In this document: piece by piece, positions 49,347 through 59,290 of the stretch
Layout of the letters: each line of letters starts with the position of its first letter
How positions within the stretch are numbered: the first letter of the stretch is position 1
Assembly (NCBI RefSeq): GCF_002160325.1
Contig: NZ_NFKJ01000008.1
Coordinates: 1 to 64,000, forward strand
Source: Lachnoclostridium sp. An181
GTDB taxonomy: Bacteria; Bacillota; Clostridia; Lachnospirales; Lachnospiraceae
DNA length: 64,000 nt
Direction of reading: 5' to 3'
Notes under the pieces: generated by a model
The model's input: the letters and a program-made list of their open reading frames with translations, nothing else
Told to the model about the DNA's origin: nothing
Databases searched by the model: none
Made by a program: the position numbers and the translations under genes

Positions 49347-51923
49347 ATGAGCTTTATAGAAAAAATATTTGGAACACACAGCCAGCACGAGCTGAAGAGA
49401 ATTTATCCGATCGTGGATTATATTGAATCTCTGGAGCCAAAGATGCAGGCACTATCCGACGAAGAGTTGAGGGATAAAACAAGAGAATATAAAGAAAGAC
49501 TGGAAAACGGTGAAACTCTGGACGATATTCTTCCAGAGGCGTTTGCGACAGTGAGAGAGGCAGCAGTCCGTGTCCTTGGGATGAGACACTTCCGCGTACA
49601 GCTGATCGGTGGTATTATCCTCCATCAGGGACGTATTGCGGAGATGAAGACTGGTGAGGGTAAGACATTAGTTTCCACTCTTCCGGCCTATCTGAATGCA
49701 TTGGAAGGAAAGGGTGTGCACATTGTCACAGTCAATGATTACCTGGCAAAGCGTGACGCGGAATGGATGGGAAAAGTCCATGAATTTTTGGGCCTCACTG
49801 TCGGAGTGGTCTTAAATGACATGGATAATGACGAGAGAAGAAAACAGTATGAATGTGACATTACATACGTGACAAACAATGAGCTCGGATTTGATTATCT
49901 GAGAGATAACATGGTCATCTACAAAGAGCAGCTTGTGCAGAGGGGCCTGCATTATGCCATCATCGATGAGGTTGACTCTGTGCTGATTGATGAGGCGAGA
50001 ACGCCGCTCATCATTTCCGGACAGAGTGGAAAGTCAACCAAACTGTATGAGATGTGTGATATTCTGGCAAGACAGCTGGAAAAAGGAGAGGCAAGCGGCG
50101 AGTTTACAAAGATGAACGCCATTATGGGCGAGGATATTGAAGAGACCGGAGATTTCATTGTCAACGAAAAGGAAAAGAACATCAACCTGACAGAAGACGG
50201 TGTGAAGAAGGTTGAGCAGTTCTTCCATATTGAAAACCTTGCAGACCCGGAAAATTTGGAGATCCAGCACAATATTATTTTGGCCCTGCGTGCGCATAAC
50301 CTGATGTTCCGCGACAAAGACTACGTGGTGACGGACGATGATGAGGTTATGATCGTAGACGAGTTTACCGGACGTATCATGCCGGGACGCCGTTATTCAG
50401 ACGGACTTCATCAGGCGATTGAGGCAAAAGAGCATGTAAAAGTAAAACGTGAGAGCAAGACCCTGGCTACGATCACTTTCCAGAACTTGTTCAATAAGTT
50501 TGATAAAAAGGCAGGTATGACCGGTACTGCTCTGACAGAGGAAAAAGAGTTCCGTGACATCTACGGCATGGACGTTGTGGAGATTCCGACAAACAAACCA
50601 GTGCAGAGACAGGATTTGGACGATGCTGTGTACAAGACAAAAGAAGAGAAATACAAAGCAGTTGCGGATGAGGTCGAGCGCGCCCATGCGACAGGCCAGC
50701 CGGTATTGGTAGGTACGATCACCATCGAGATTTCCGAGCTGCTCAGCAAGATGCTCAAAAAACGTGGCATCAAGCACAATGTACTGAACGCGAAGTTTCA
50801 TGAAAAAGAGGCGGAGATCGTTGCGCAGGCAGGTCAGCACGGTGCAGTGACCATTGCGACCAACATGGCCGGACGTGGTACGGATATTAAGCTGGACGAT
50901 GAGGCGAGAGAGGCCGGTGGTCTGAAGATCATCGGTACAGAGCGCCACGAGTCCAGACGTATTGACAATCAGCTGCGCGGCCGTGCAGGACGTCAGGGTG
51001 ATCCGGGAGAGTCCAGATTCTATATTTCTCTGGAGGACGATCTGATGCGTCTGTTTGGCTCTGAGCGTTTGATGAATGTATTTAATACCCTTGGGGTGGA
51101 GGATGGAGAGCAGATTGAGCACAAAATGCTTTCCAGTGCTATTGAAAAAGCACAGAAGAAGATTGAGAGTAACAACTTTGGAATCCGTAAAAACCTGCTC
51201 GACTATGACCAGGTTATGAATGAGCAAAGAGAGATCATCTATGAGGAGAGAAGACGTGTGCTCGACGGGGAGAGCATGAGAGATTCCATCTACCATATGC
51301 TGGCAGATTACGTGGAGAATGCAGTGGATAAGATCGCTGCTGAAAACAGTGAGTACGATGAGTGGGATTTGAAGAGCCTGAACTTAGATCTTTTGAATGT
51401 CATTCCTACGATTGATCCTGTGACTGAGGATGATGTAAAAGATAAGAATGTCAAGGAGCTCAAACATCTTCTGAAAGAGCGTGCGACAAAAGCATACGAG
51501 ATGAAAGAGTCTGAGTTCCCGGAACCAGAGCATTTAAGGGAAGTGGAGCGCGTGGTGCTTCTGAAGGTGATCGACGCAAAATGGATGGACCATATCGACG
51601 ACATGGATCAGCTGCGCCAGGGTATTGGCCTGCAGGCTTATGGCCAGAGAGATCCAAAAGTCGAGTATAAAATGCTTGGCTACGATATGTTCGGTGAGAT
51701 GACCAATGCGATCGCCCATGACACGATTGGTACACTCTTCCGCGTACAGATGGAGCAAAAGGTGGAGAGAGAGCAGGTGGCAAAAGTGACGGGTACGAAC
51801 AAAGACGAGAGCGCTGCCCGTGCCCCTAAAAAACGCGAAGAGAAGAAGATTTATCCGAACGATCCATGCCCGTGCGGAAGCGGAAAGAAATATAAACAGT
51901 GCTGTGGAAGGAACGCAAGCTGA
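49347..51923 (+). CDS. secA: Preprotein translocase ATPase SecA
   Basis: Motor of the Sec secretion pathway. The 858 residues show the DEAD-type ATPase (Walker [23 protein letters not shown]), the preprotein cross-linking region, the second ATPase domain ([23 protein letters not shown]), the helical scaffold/wing and the C-terminal zinc-binding SEC-C motif [25 protein letters not shown] precedes the ATG. Terminator follows before prfB, though the two genes are commonly adjacent in Firmicutes. Confidence 0.97.
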   Translation: MSFIEKIFGTHSQHELKRIYPIVDYIESLEPKMQALSDEELRDKTREYKERLENGETLDDILPEAFATVREAAVRVLGMRHFRVQLIGGIILHQGRIAEMKTGEGKTLVSTLPAYLNALEGKGVHIVTVNDYLAKRDAEWMGKVHEFLGLTVGVVLNDMDNDERRKQYECDITYVTNNELGFDYLRDNMVIYKEQLVQRGLHYAIIDEVDSVLIDEARTPLIISGQSGKSTKLYEMCDILARQLEKGEASGEFTKMNAIMGEDIEETGDFIVNEKEKNINLTEDGVKKVEQFFHIENLADPENLEIQHNIILALRAHNLMFRDKDYVVTDDDEVMIVDEFTGRIMPGRRYSDGLHQAIEAKEHVKVKRESKTLATITFQNLFNKFDKKAGMTGTALTEEKEFRDIYGMDVVEIPTNKPVQRQDLDDAVYKTKEEKYKAVADEVERAHATGQPVLVGTITIEISELLSKMLKKRGIKHNVLNAKFHEKEAEIVAQAGQHGAVTIATNMAGRGTDIKLDDEAREAGGLKIIGTERHESRRIDNQLRGRAGRQGDPGESRFYISLEDDLMRLFGSERLMNVFNTLGVEDGEQIEHKMLSSAIEKAQKKIESNNFGIRKNLLDYDQVMNEQREIIYEERRRVLDGESMRDSIYHMLADYVENAVDKIAAENSEYDEWDLKSLNLDLLNVIPTIDPVTEDDVKDKNVKELKHLLKERATKAYEMKESEFPEPEHLREVERVVLLKVIDAKWMDHIDDMDQLRQGIGLQAYGQRDPKVEYKMLGYDMFGEMTNAIAHDTIGTLFRVQMEQKVEREQVAKVTGTNKDESAARAPKKREEKKIYPNDPCPCGSGKKYKQCCGRNAS

Positions 51924-51950
51924 TAGAAATCGATAGAAAGAAATAAAAAT

Positions 51951-51987
51951 AAAGGGGTGTGACAGACCAGAGCTGCCACACCTTTTT
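51951..51987 (+). terminator. Terminator after secA
   Basis: AAAGGGGTGTG-A-CAG pairs with CTG-C-CACACCTTTTT around a 7-base loop. No promoter is seen between it and prfB, so some read-through may feed prfB. Confidence 0.8.
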
Positions 51988-52007
51988 GAGTAGAGAGGTG
52001 AGAATTA

Positions 52008-53115
52008 ATGGTTGAATTAGACCAGTTTAAAAGTGTGATCAGCAGTTATGAGGAGCCATTAGAGGAAATGAGGGGATCTCTTTGACCTGGCTGGCAAGGA
52101 AAAACGGGTAGAAGAACTGGAAAAGAAAATGGAGGAGCCAGATTTTTGGGATGAGCCCGAGGAATCCCAGAAGGTGATGAAAGAGCTCAAAGGCTTAAAA
52201 GATGTCCTGGACACAGCAGGACAGATCCGGCAGGCGTACGAGGACATTCAGCTGCTCATAGAGATGGCATATGAGGAGGAAGATGAAGGTCTGGTGCCAG
52301 AGATCAGGGATGAGTTGGAAGGGTTTGAGAAGAAGTTTGATGATCTTAGGATCCAGACACTGCTTCACGGAGAGTACGACAGGGACAATGCGATCGTGAC
52401 GCTGCACGCGGGGGCAGGAGGCACAGAGTCGTGCGACTGGGCAGGAATGCTCTACCGCATGTACACCAGGTGGGCGGAAAAGAGAGGATTTTCTGTGGAA
52501 GTGCTGGATTTCCTGGACGGGGATGTGGCAGGTATCAAGGCTGTGACATTTCAGGTAAACGGAGAAAATGCTTACGGATATTTGAAATCGGAAAAAGGTG
52601 TTCACAGACTTGTGAGGATTTCTCCTTTCAATGCCGCGGGTAAAAGACAGACCTCGTTTGCATCCTGCGATGTCCTTCCGGATATTGAGGAGGACATTGA
52701 CATTGAGATCAACGAAGATGAGCTGAAGATCGACACCTACCGGTCCAGCGGTGCAGGAGGACAGCATGTCAATAAGACATCCTCCGCAATCCGTATCACC
52801 CACCTTCCTACCGGAATCGTGGTGCAGTGCCAGAATGAGCGCTCTCAGCATAACAATAGAGAAAAAGCTCTGCAGATGCTCAAGGCAAAGCTCTATCTTT
52901 TGAAACAGCAGGAGCAGGCAGACAAGGTCTCGGATATCCGGGGAGAAGTAAAAGAGATTGGCTTTGGCAATCAGATCCGCTCCTATGTGATGCAGCCGTA
53001 TACGTTGGTAAAGGATCACAGGACAAATGTGGAGAGCGGCAATGTACAGGCTGTGCTGGATGGAGAGCTGGACTTGTTTATCAATGCATATTTGAAATAT
53101 ATCAGCAAGAAATAG
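52008..53115 (+). CDS. prfB: Peptide chain release factor 2 with programmed +1 frameshift
   Basis: Ends translation at UGA and UAA. Translation starts at ATG 52008 (after GAGAGGTGAG), runs 25 codons and meets an in-frame TGA at 52083-52085. The slippery CTT-TGA-C (52080-52086) and a Shine-Dalgarno-like AGGGG just upstream (52071-52075) are the classic RF2 autoregulatory site. A +1 shift skips T52083 and continues GAC CTG in the frame that ends at 53115, giving 368 residues. The rest shows the stop-codon reader SPF (RISPFNAAG) and the GGQ motif in RSSGAGGQHVNKT. Without the shift only a 25-residue peptide is made; it is not a broken gene. Confidence 0.96.
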
Positions 53116-53144
53116 TTGCTGTAACGGAAAAGCTGTGATAATAT
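53116..53144 (+). promoter_or_regulatory. sigma-A promoter of the ACT-hom-kinase-lysC operon
   Basis: TTGCTG (53116-53121), 17-base spacer, TAATAT (53139-53144) with TGA extension. Confidence 0.65.
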
Positions 53145-53200
53145 TCTTTGTATGACGCACAAATGTAGTCTGTAAACGGACTCGATGGGAGGAATACAAA

Positions 53201-53641
53201 GTGGAGCAGAATAAATATTATGTTGTGAAGAAAAATGCCCTGCCGGAAGTGCTTTTAAAAGTGGTTGAGGCAAAAAGACTCCTTGATTCCGGGAAAGTGA
53301 ACACTGTCCAGGAGGCAGTGGAGTTGACAGGAATCAGCAGAAGTTCTTTTTATAAGTACAAAGAGGACATTTTTCCATTTCATGAGACAGAAAAAGGACA
53401 GACCGTGACTCTTGTCATCCAGCTGGATGACAAGCCGGGGGTGCTTGCAGATATTTTGAACAAAATTGCGCAGTATCGGGCAAATATCCTGACAATCCAT
53501 CAGAGTATTCCCCTCAACGGAATTGCGACATTGACGTTGAGCCTGGAAGTGATGTCGACCACAGGAAATATTTCCGATATGGTGGATGAGATGGAGCGGC
53601 AAAACGAAATACATTATCTGAAGATTGTAGGCAGGGGGTAG
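53201..53641 (+). CDS. ACT domain protein, PheB/UPF0735 type
   Basis: Protein of 146 residues. An N-terminal helix-turn-helix-like part (about 20-60, VQEAVELTGISRSSFYKYKE) precedes an ACT domain (about 68-145, VTLVIQLDDKPGVLADILNKIA). ACT domains bind amino acids. The family (PheB) is commonly encoded beside homoserine dehydrogenase, so it may sense threonine, methionine or an aromatic amino acid. GTG start with GGGAGG 8 bases before. Seven bases separate its stop from hom. Confidence 0.9.
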   Translation: MEQNKYYVVKKNALPEVLLKVVEAKRLLDSGKVNTVQEAVELTGISRSSFYKYKEDIFPFHETEKGQTVTLVIQLDDKPGVLADILNKIAQYRANILTIHQSIPLNGIATLTLSLEVMSTTGNISDMVDEMERQNEIHYLKIVGRG

Positions 53642-53647
53642 GATGAA

Positions 53648-54865
53648 ATGGTGAATATAGCAGTATTAGGATATGGTACAGTAGGTTCTGGTGTGGTGGA
53701 AGTCATTCATACAAACGGAAAACTCATCAATCAGAGAGTGGGCGATGAGATAAAGATCAAGAAAGTTCTGGATATCCGAGATTTTCCAGGTGAGCCGGTA
53801 CAGGATCTGATCACACATGATTTTGAGGAAATTCTAGGCGACGAGGAGATCAAAATCGTGGTGGAGGTCATGGGAGGCATTGAGCCGGCATACACTTTCG
53901 TGAAACGAAGCCTTCTGGCGGGAAAAAGCGTTGCAACTTCCAACAAAGCGCTTGTCGCTGCGCATGGGCCGGAACTTTTGGCTATTGCAAAGGAAAAAAA
54001 TATTAATTTCCTTTTTGAGGCGAGCGTAGGGGGAGGCATTCCGATCATACGCGCACTGAATTCCTCCATGACAGCTGACGAGATTGAGGAGATCACAGGA
54101 ATTTTAAATGGCACGACAAACTATATGCTGACAAAGATGTTTTACGAGGGTGCAGATTATGATGACGTGTTAAAGGAAGCTCAGGAGAACGGGTATGCGG
54201 AGCGAAACCCGGAGTCTGATGTGGAAGGATATGATTCCTGCAGAAAGATTGCAATCCTCTCCTCACTTATTTCCGGACAGCATGTGGATTTCCAGGATAT
54301 CTACACAGAGGGGATTACAAAAATTACAGCTGAGGATATGAAATATGCAAAAGAGATGGGAATGACCATTAAACTTTTGGCATCCAGCAAAAGAGACAGA
54401 GGAAAGCTGTACGCTCTCGTGGCACCGTTCCTGCTTACTCCGGAAAATCCGCTTTACAGTGTAAACGGAGTGTTCAATGCTATTTTTGTGAAGGGAAATG
54501 TGCTCGGCGATGCGATGTTCTATGGAAGCGGCGCTGGAAAACTTCCAACAGCGAGCGCAGTTGTGGCAGATGTTGTTGAGGCGGCAAAAAATCTGAAACG
54601 CAATGTGATGACCATGTGGAAAAGCGAGAAACTGGAAATTGAAGACAAGGCAGATGCCATTCGTCATTTCTTTGTCCGGATGAGCGGGGAAAAGGAAGAA
54701 TGGAAAGAGAAAGTAGAGGAGGTCTTCGGAGAGGTAAAATTTGTGAAAGCAGATGGCTTGGAGGGCGAGTTCGCCTTTGTCACAGCGGCGATGATGGAAG
54801 GCGCGTACGATGCATGCGCGAAAAAGTTTGAGAATATCATACATATGATACGATTTAAAAGCTGA
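53648..54865 (+). CDS. hom: Homoserine dehydrogenase
   Basis: Reduces aspartate semialdehyde to homoserine, the branch point to threonine and methionine. The 405 residues have the NAD(P) motif VLGYGTVGSGV, the substrate/catalytic region with GGGIPIIRAL, and the signature NGTTNYMLTKM. The C-terminal ACT-like part is about 80 residues and diverged, so feedback control may be weak or differ. ATG 53648 lies 7 bases past the ACT-protein stop with GTAGGATGAA upstream, in a tight operon with the gene for a probable homoserine kinase. Confidence 0.95.
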   Translation: MVNIAVLGYGTVGSGVVEVIHTNGKLINQRVGDEIKIKKVLDIRDFPGEPVQDLITHDFEEILGDEEIKIVVEVMGGIEPAYTFVKRSLLAGKSVATSNKALVAAHGPELLAIAKEKNINFLFEASVGGGIPIIRALNSSMTADEIEEITGILNGTTNYMLTKMFYEGADYDDVLKEAQENGYAERNPESDVEGYDSCRKIAILSSLISGQHVDFQDIYTEGITKITAEDMKYAKEMGMTIKLLASSKRDRGKLYALVAPFLLTPENPLYSVNGVFNAIFVKGNVLGDAMFYGSGAGKLPTASAVVADVVEAAKNLKRNVMTMWKSEKLEIEDKADAIRHFFVRMSGEKEEWKEKVEEVFGEVKFVKADGLEGEFAFVTAAMMEGAYDACAKKFENIIHMIRFKS

Positions 54866-54896
54866 GAGGTTTAGGGAAAAGAAAGCGGGTGGATGA

Positions 54897-56099
54897 ATGA
54901 AGTATATAGTAGTTTTGGCAGACGGAATGGCAGGAGAACCTTTAAAAGAACTTGGAGGAAAGACCACGATGGAGGCTGCCAGAAAGCCGTATATGGACAG
55001 CATGGCCGGGGTGTCGGAGCTTGGGATGGCTTATATGGTTCCAAAAGGAATGAGTCCTGGCAGTGATACGGCAAACCTTTCCGTACTCGGGTACGATCCA
55101 AAGGTATACTATTCAGGTCGTTCTCCTTTGGAGGCTTTAAGCATTGGTGTTCCGATGAAGAGTACAGATGTTTCTTTTCGGTGCAATCTCGTCACGGTAT
55201 CCGAAGAACAGAAGGAGTACCAAGAAAAAGTGATCATTGACCACAGTTCAGACGAAATCAGCACGGAAGATGCAAAAATACTTTTGGAGGATTTGAAAAA
55301 AGGTCTTAAAGGAGAAGGGTATCATTTTTATGCGGGAACAAGCTACAGACATTTGCTTATCTGGGAAAATGGGCAGCTTGTGGAGCTGACTCCTCCGCAC
55401 GATATACTGGGAAAGACAATTGGGGGGTACCTTCCAAAGGATGAAGTGCTTTTGGAAATGATGGAGAAGAGTTATGCAATTCTTTCACAACACCCAATCA
55501 ACAAGACTAGAAAGGCCAACGGGTTAAATCCGGCAAATTCCGCCTGGTTTTGGGGAGCAGGAACAAGACCGGCTTTGGACAGCTTTGAGGAAAAGACAGG
55601 GCTTAAAGGAGCTATGATCTCAGCAGTGGACCTTTTAAAAGGCATCGCAGTGGGAGCTGGGCTCACCAATATCCTTGTGCCGGGAGCAAACGGAGGGCTG
55701 GATACCAATTACGAAGGCAAGGCGGATGCAGCAGTAAAAGCGCTTTTGCGGGAAAATTATGACTTTGTCTATGTTCATATAGAAGCACCGGATGAGATGG
55801 GACACCAGGGCAGCATTCAGAAAAAGATCAAGGCCATTGAAAATATTGACGGACAGATTATCGGAAGAATACGGGAAAGACTTGACAAATCTGCCGAAGA
55901 ATATAGAATGTTAGTGTTGCCGGACCATCCGACACCGATTGCCAGACGCACGCATACGATGGACCCGGTACCATATTTGCTTTTTGACAGCAAAAAGGCA
56001 GTGGAGGGGCAGAGTGCGTACCAGGAAAACACTGCCAATAAAACAGGAACAGTATGGGAGGACGGATATCGTCTGATGGAACATTTACTGTCCCGCTAG
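54897..56099 (+). CDS. Phosphoglycerate-mutase-like protein, probable homoserine kinase
   Basis: Alkaline-phosphatase/ApgM superfamily protein of 400 residues. The N-terminal metal/nucleophile region is VVLADGMAGEPL and GSDTANLSVLGYDP (Ser as nucleophile), and metal-binding Asp/His occur in EAPDEMGHQG and LPDHPTPIARRTHT. ApgM relatives isomerise phosphoglycerate, but the subgroup found between hom and lysC is annotated as a proposed homoserine kinase. Here hom ends 31 bases before and lysC starts 9 bases after, and no classical GHMP-type ThrB is in the window. Homoserine phosphorylation is therefore favoured; phosphoglycerate mutase remains the alternative. Confidence 0.85.
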   Translation: MKYIVVLADGMAGEPLKELGGKTTMEAARKPYMDSMAGVSELGMAYMVPKGMSPGSDTANLSVLGYDPKVYYSGRSPLEALSIGVPMKSTDVSFRCNLVTVSEEQKEYQEKVIIDHSSDEISTEDAKILLEDLKKGLKGEGYHFYAGTSYRHLLIWENGQLVELTPPHDILGKTIGGYLPKDEVLLEMMEKSYAILSQHPINKTRKANGLNPANSAWFWGAGTRPALDSFEEKTGLKGAMISAVDLLKGIAVGAGLTNILVPGANGGLDTNYEGKADAAVKALLRENYDFVYVHIEAPDEMGHQGSIQKKIKAIENIDGQIIGRIRERLDKSAEEYRMLVLPDHPTPIARRTHTMDPVPYLLFDSKKAVEGQSAYQENTANKTGTVWEDGYRLMEHLLSR

Positions 56100-56108
56100 G
56101 AGGAGACA

Positions 56109-57317
56109 ATGCTGATAGTAAAAAAGTTTGGCGGAACTTCCGTGGCAAACAAAGAAAGAATTTTTAACGTGGCGAAACGCTGTATTGAGGATTACAAAAA
56201 AGGGCATGATGTAGTTGTCGTGCTGTCAGCAATGGGAGATACGACAGATGAACTTTTAAGCCTTGCCAATGACATCAATCCGAATGCTCCGAAAAGAGAA
56301 CTGGATATGCTGCTCACCACAGGAGAGCAGACATCTGTGGCTTTGATGGCCATGGCGATGAACGCGCTGGATGTACCGGCGGTATCGCTCAATGCTTTTC
56401 AGGTCATGATGCATTCCACATCAAAATATGGAAATTCCAGATTTAAGCGCGTGGATACGGAGCGGATCCGCCATGAGCTGGATTCCAGAAAGATCGTTAT
56501 CGTAACCGGATTCCAGGCAGTAAACAAATATGATGATTACACAACACTTGGCCGGGGTGGATCTGACACCACGGCAGTGGCACTGGCTGCAGTGCTGCAC
56601 GCGGATTTGTGTGAAATCTTTACAGATGTGGACGGAGTATATACTGCGGATCCCCGTATTGTAAAGGATGCAAGGAAACTTTCACAGATCACTTATGATG
56701 AGATGCTGGAACTGGCGTCCCACGGGGCGAAGGTACTGCACAACCGTTCCGTTGAAATGGCGAAGAAATACAGAGTGCCTCTTGTCGTCCGCTCCAGTCT
56801 GAACAATAACGAAGGAACCGTTGTCAAGGAGGGTGCAAAAATGGAAAAAATGCTCATAAGCGGAGTGACAGCTGACAAAAATATTGCGAGAATCTCAGTG
56901 ATTGGGATTAAAGACAGGCCGGGAACAGCATTCCGTATTTTCAATACACTGTCAAAGAATAAAATCAATATTGACATTATTCTGCAGTCTATCGGGCGCG
57001 AGGGTACAAAGGATATCACATTTACTGTGTCCCAGGACGATTTAAAAGAGACGTTGGATGTACTGGAAAGGGAAAAGGAAGATTTGACCATCCAGGAAAT
57101 TAAATACGATGAAGATGTCGCAAAGATTTCTATCGTAGGTGCGGGAATGATGACAAATCCGGGTGTTGCGGCTACAATGTTTGAGTCTTTGTATAATTGT
57201 GGAATCAATATCAACATGATTTCCACATCGGAGATCCGCATTACTGTGTTGATCCGTGAAAATGATGCAGAAAAAGCTGTGATCGCAGTGCACGATGGAT
57301 TCGGGCTTGCGGATTAA
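56109..57317 (+). CDS. lysC: Aspartate kinase
   Basis: First step of the aspartate family: aspartate to aspartyl phosphate. The 402 residues begin with the kinase signature KKFGGTSVAN, continue with TTLGRGGSDTTAVALA and the substrate loop DVDGVYTADPR, and end in two ACT domains (about 265-402). The second ACT domain holds NINMISTSEIRITV. The two ACT domains usually give feedback inhibition by lysine and/or threonine. AGGAGGAG overlaps the stop of the preceding gene. It closes the ACT-hom-kinase-lysC operon. Confidence 0.96.
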   Translation: MLIVKKFGGTSVANKERIFNVAKRCIEDYKKGHDVVVVLSAMGDTTDELLSLANDINPNAPKRELDMLLTTGEQTSVALMAMAMNALDVPAVSLNAFQVMMHSTSKYGNSRFKRVDTERIRHELDSRKIVIVTGFQAVNKYDDYTTLGRGGSDTTAVALAAVLHADLCEIFTDVDGVYTADPRIVKDARKLSQITYDEMLELASHGAKVLHNRSVEMAKKYRVPLVVRSSLNNNEGTVVKEGAKMEKMLISGVTADKNIARISVIGIKDRPGTAFRIFNTLSKNKINIDIILQSIGREGTKDITFTVSQDDLKETLDVLEREKEDLTIQEIKYDEDVAKISIVGAGMMTNPGVAATMFESLYNCGININMISTSEIRITVLIRENDAEKAVIAVHDGFGLAD

Positions 57318-57331
57318 ACATAAAAAAGAAC

Positions 57332-57385
57332 AAGGAGGTTTCCTGTTTTGGAATGAGACCAAACTCAGGGAAACCTCCTTTTTGT
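57332..57385 (+). terminator. Terminator after lysC
   Basis: AAGGAGGTTTCC and GGAAACCTCCTT form a perfect 12-bp base stem, with an inner TTTGG/CCAAA stem, then five T residues. Confidence 0.85.
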
Positions 57386-57411
57386 GTGGCGAGCGCAAAG
57401 TGCAGAGCCTC

Positions 57412-57897
57412 TCATGAGTGAGAGGAAGGGGAGCTTAGCTGGGCTTGCCACTTTGTTATATGGATCATATTGCTGTTGTGATAACGCGGATCAAAGGTGA
57501 CGTCATCTCCAAACCAGGAAGGGGGCTCAAAAGAGAGAGCGCTCTCTTTGTTCGGGAATTCCACCTCCAGAAGCTTCAGAGGAGCGTGCGGAGGCAAAAA
57601 GACGTCGAGCTCAGCTGTAAGGCCGTTATCCAGGGGAATCCGATAGCGTGTCTTTTTGATCAGACATCCATCGATCTTTTCGGCAAGATGTTCATAGGCC
57701 TGCCGGGTGAGAGGAAGATTATACTCCTCCCGTGCCATCATACCACTGGATTTATAGGTCAGTACATACTGTCCACCTTCTCTTCTGACTCTTACAACAG
57801 GGGCTGTGCAGAGATATCCCTGCTCCATTTGGATATGAGGGTGATCTTCAAGATGAAACGGCAGTTCCTTTGGCAAAAACTTTCTTTCAATTTCCAT
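57412..57897 (-). CDS. CYTH domain protein (triphosphatase-like)
   Basis: Member of the CYTH/triphosphate tunnel family, 161 residues. The signature EIERKF is at the very start, followed by alternating charged strands RVRREGGQYVLTYKS, KKTRYRIPL, AELDVF and LLEVEFPN that line the tunnel. Bacterial members hydrolyse inorganic triphosphate or other triphosphates. The frame opens at 57927, but the promoter predicts transcription from about 57916, and AAAGGAGG lies inside the extension, so ATG 57897 is used, with a spacer of about 11 bases. Confidence 0.88.
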   Translation of the reverse strand: MEIERKFLPKELPFHLEDHPHIQMEQGYLCTAPVVRVRREGGQYVLTYKSSGMMAREEYNLPLTRQAYEHLAEKIDGCLIKKTRYRIPLDNGLTAELDVFLPPHAPLKLLEVEFPNKESALSFEPPSWFGDDVTFDPRYHNSNMIHITKWQAQLSSPSSHS

Positions 57898-57922
57898 AGA
57901 TATGTTATCCTCCTTTTTCATT

Positions 57923-57951
57923 ATCATAATATAATAGGGGATAGAAGTAAA
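57923..57951 (-). promoter_or_regulatory. sigma-A promoter of the CYTH gene
   Basis: Minus strand TTTACT (57951-57946), 17-base spacer, TATGAT (57928-57923). Confidence 0.7.
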
Positions 57952-57956
57952 TGTAT

Positions 57957-57985
57957 TTGCATTTTTGCCAGGCTTTTGTTAGAAT
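57957..57985 (+). promoter_or_regulatory. sigma-A promoter of the DJ-1 family gene
   Basis: TTGCAT (57957-57962), 17-base spacer, TAGAAT (57980-57985) with TGT extension. It is back to back with the CYTH promoter, five bases apart. Confidence 0.65.
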
Positions 57986-58031
57986 GCAAAGTGAATTGAT
58001 ATGGATAATTTTCAGGAAGGAAGGATTTACC

Positions 58032-58586
58032 ATGAAAAAAGCATGCATATTTTTAGCGGATGGATTTGAGACCATTGAAGGCCTGACTGTCGTAGATGTG
58101 TTGAGAAGAGCAGGGATTGAGACCTGGACAGTGTCTGTCAAGGAAAGCAAAAACGTGGTAACATCGAACGGAATTTCATTACAGGCAGATAAATTGTTTG
58201 ACGAAGTAGATTATGATGAAATAGACATCCTGATTTTGCCGGGAGGCACTGTGGGAACGGATAACCTGAACGCACATCATGGTGTCAAAGTACTGACAGA
58301 GAAATTTGCGCGTGAGGGAAAATATGTGGCAGCCATCTGCGCGGCTCCTGGAATTCTGGGAGATATGGGACTTTTAAGAGGAAAGAAGGCTGTATGCCAT
58401 CCAAGCCGTAAGGCTCATTTGAAAGATGCACTGTTTATTGACGAGCCGGCAGTGTGTGATGGCAACATCATCACAGGGCGCGCTATGGCAGCATCCTTGG
58501 AGTTTGCACTTCTGATACTTGAGAAACTGGCGGGAGGGGACGCTGTGTCTTTGGTGAATGAGGGAATCGTATATCGAAAAGAATAG
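58032..58586 (+). CDS. DJ-1/PfpI family protein
   Basis: Protein of 184 residues with the DJ-1 fold. The conserved Glu is in LADGFETIEG, and the nucleophilic Cys sits at the elbow in AAICAAPGIL with a following HPS (CHPSRKAH). Relatives act as glyoxalase III/deglycase or protease-like chaperones; the exact activity is open. AAGGAAGGA precedes ATG 58032. The frame opens earlier (57951) but that part lies before the predicted transcription start. The membrane-anchored gene follows after 9 bases. Confidence 0.92.
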   Translation: MKKACIFLADGFETIEGLTVVDVLRRAGIETWTVSVKESKNVVTSNGISLQADKLFDEVDYDEIDILILPGGTVGTDNLNAHHGVKVLTEKFAREGKYVAAICAAPGILGDMGLLRGKKAVCHPSRKAHLKDALFIDEPAVCDGNIITGRAMAASLEFALLILEKLAGGDAVSLVNEGIVYRKE

Positions 58587-58595
58587 GAGGTTTGA

Positions 58596-59273
58596 ATGAA
58601 GAAACATAAAAAGTGGATCATTGTGGCAGTGATTTTGATCGTGGCCGCAGGCACAGGTTTGTTCTTCTATTTCCGTGACTTTGACGCAAAAGGGTACACT
58701 CAGGCAGTACTGGACCATATGTTTCAAGGGGAGACAAAAGAGGCTGCAAGTATCATGAAGAATGTAACGGAAGAAGAGATGGAAGAACAGTATGAAAAGC
58801 AGGTGGCCGCGTTTGTTGAGAACAATATCACAGGTGGAATCGAGGTGGCGGATAGCGATAGAGCCCGTTTTGAAAATCTGACAAAAGAGATTTTTGCGGT
58901 CATGCGCTATGAGGTCACAAAGGAAGATAAGATTTCCAGAAATGAATACGAGGTGAGCGTGGAAATCCAGCCGACAGACATTTTTCCGGTGTTTGTCGCA
59001 GGAGTGAAACAGGATTCACAAGAGCTGATGAACAAAGCCGAGGCTGGGGAATACTCCGGCAGCGAGGAGGAAATCAACCAGCAGATGCAGAGGGATTATA
59101 TCAACCATGCCTATGAGCTTTTGGAGAGCGCATACAGCCGGGTGGAGTATGGAAACAAGGAGACTGTCATTTTGAAGGTGAAAGCAGGCAAAGACAGAGC
59201 CTTCTCCATATCAGAGGAGGAGTTGAATGACCTGATTTTGAAAATCCTGCGTTTAGACGAAATTCAAGACTAG
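58596..59273 (+). CDS. Membrane-anchored extracytoplasmic protein, unknown
   Basis: A short basic N-terminus is followed by one hydrophobic segment (about residues 7-26, IIVAVILIVAAGTGLFFY) and an acidic, helical extracytoplasmic domain of about 195 residues. No lipobox Cys is present, so it is anchored by the uncleaved helix. The layout, with YTQAVLDHMFQGETKEA near the start and a final helical ISEEELNDLILKIL, resembles the DUF5105/4878 kind of secreted domains, but I do not assign a family. TAGGAGG precedes the ATG; it is in an operon with the DJ-1 gene. Confidence 0.82.
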   Translation: MKKHKKWIIVAVILIVAAGTGLFFYFRDFDAKGYTQAVLDHMFQGETKEAASIMKNVTEEEMEEQYEKQVAAFVENNITGGIEVADSDRARFENLTKEIFAVMRYEVTKEDKISRNEYEVSVEIQPTDIFPVFVAGVKQDSQELMNKAEAGEYSGSEEEINQQMQRDYINHAYELLESAYSRVEYGNKETVILKVKAGKDRAFSISEEELNDLILKILRLDEIQD

Positions 59274-59290
59274 CAATTTGGTATGGTTTA

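Noticed and set aside
50397-51296. 299-codon minus-strand frame inside secA
   Set aside because: Antisense shadow of conserved secA sequence.
52008-52085. prfB as a broken gene with a premature stop
   Set aside because: The stop lies in the classic RF2 frameshift context, so it is a programmed signal.
52195-53199. 334-codon minus-strand frame opposite prfB
   Set aside because: Antisense shadow; prfB motifs are intact on the plus strand.
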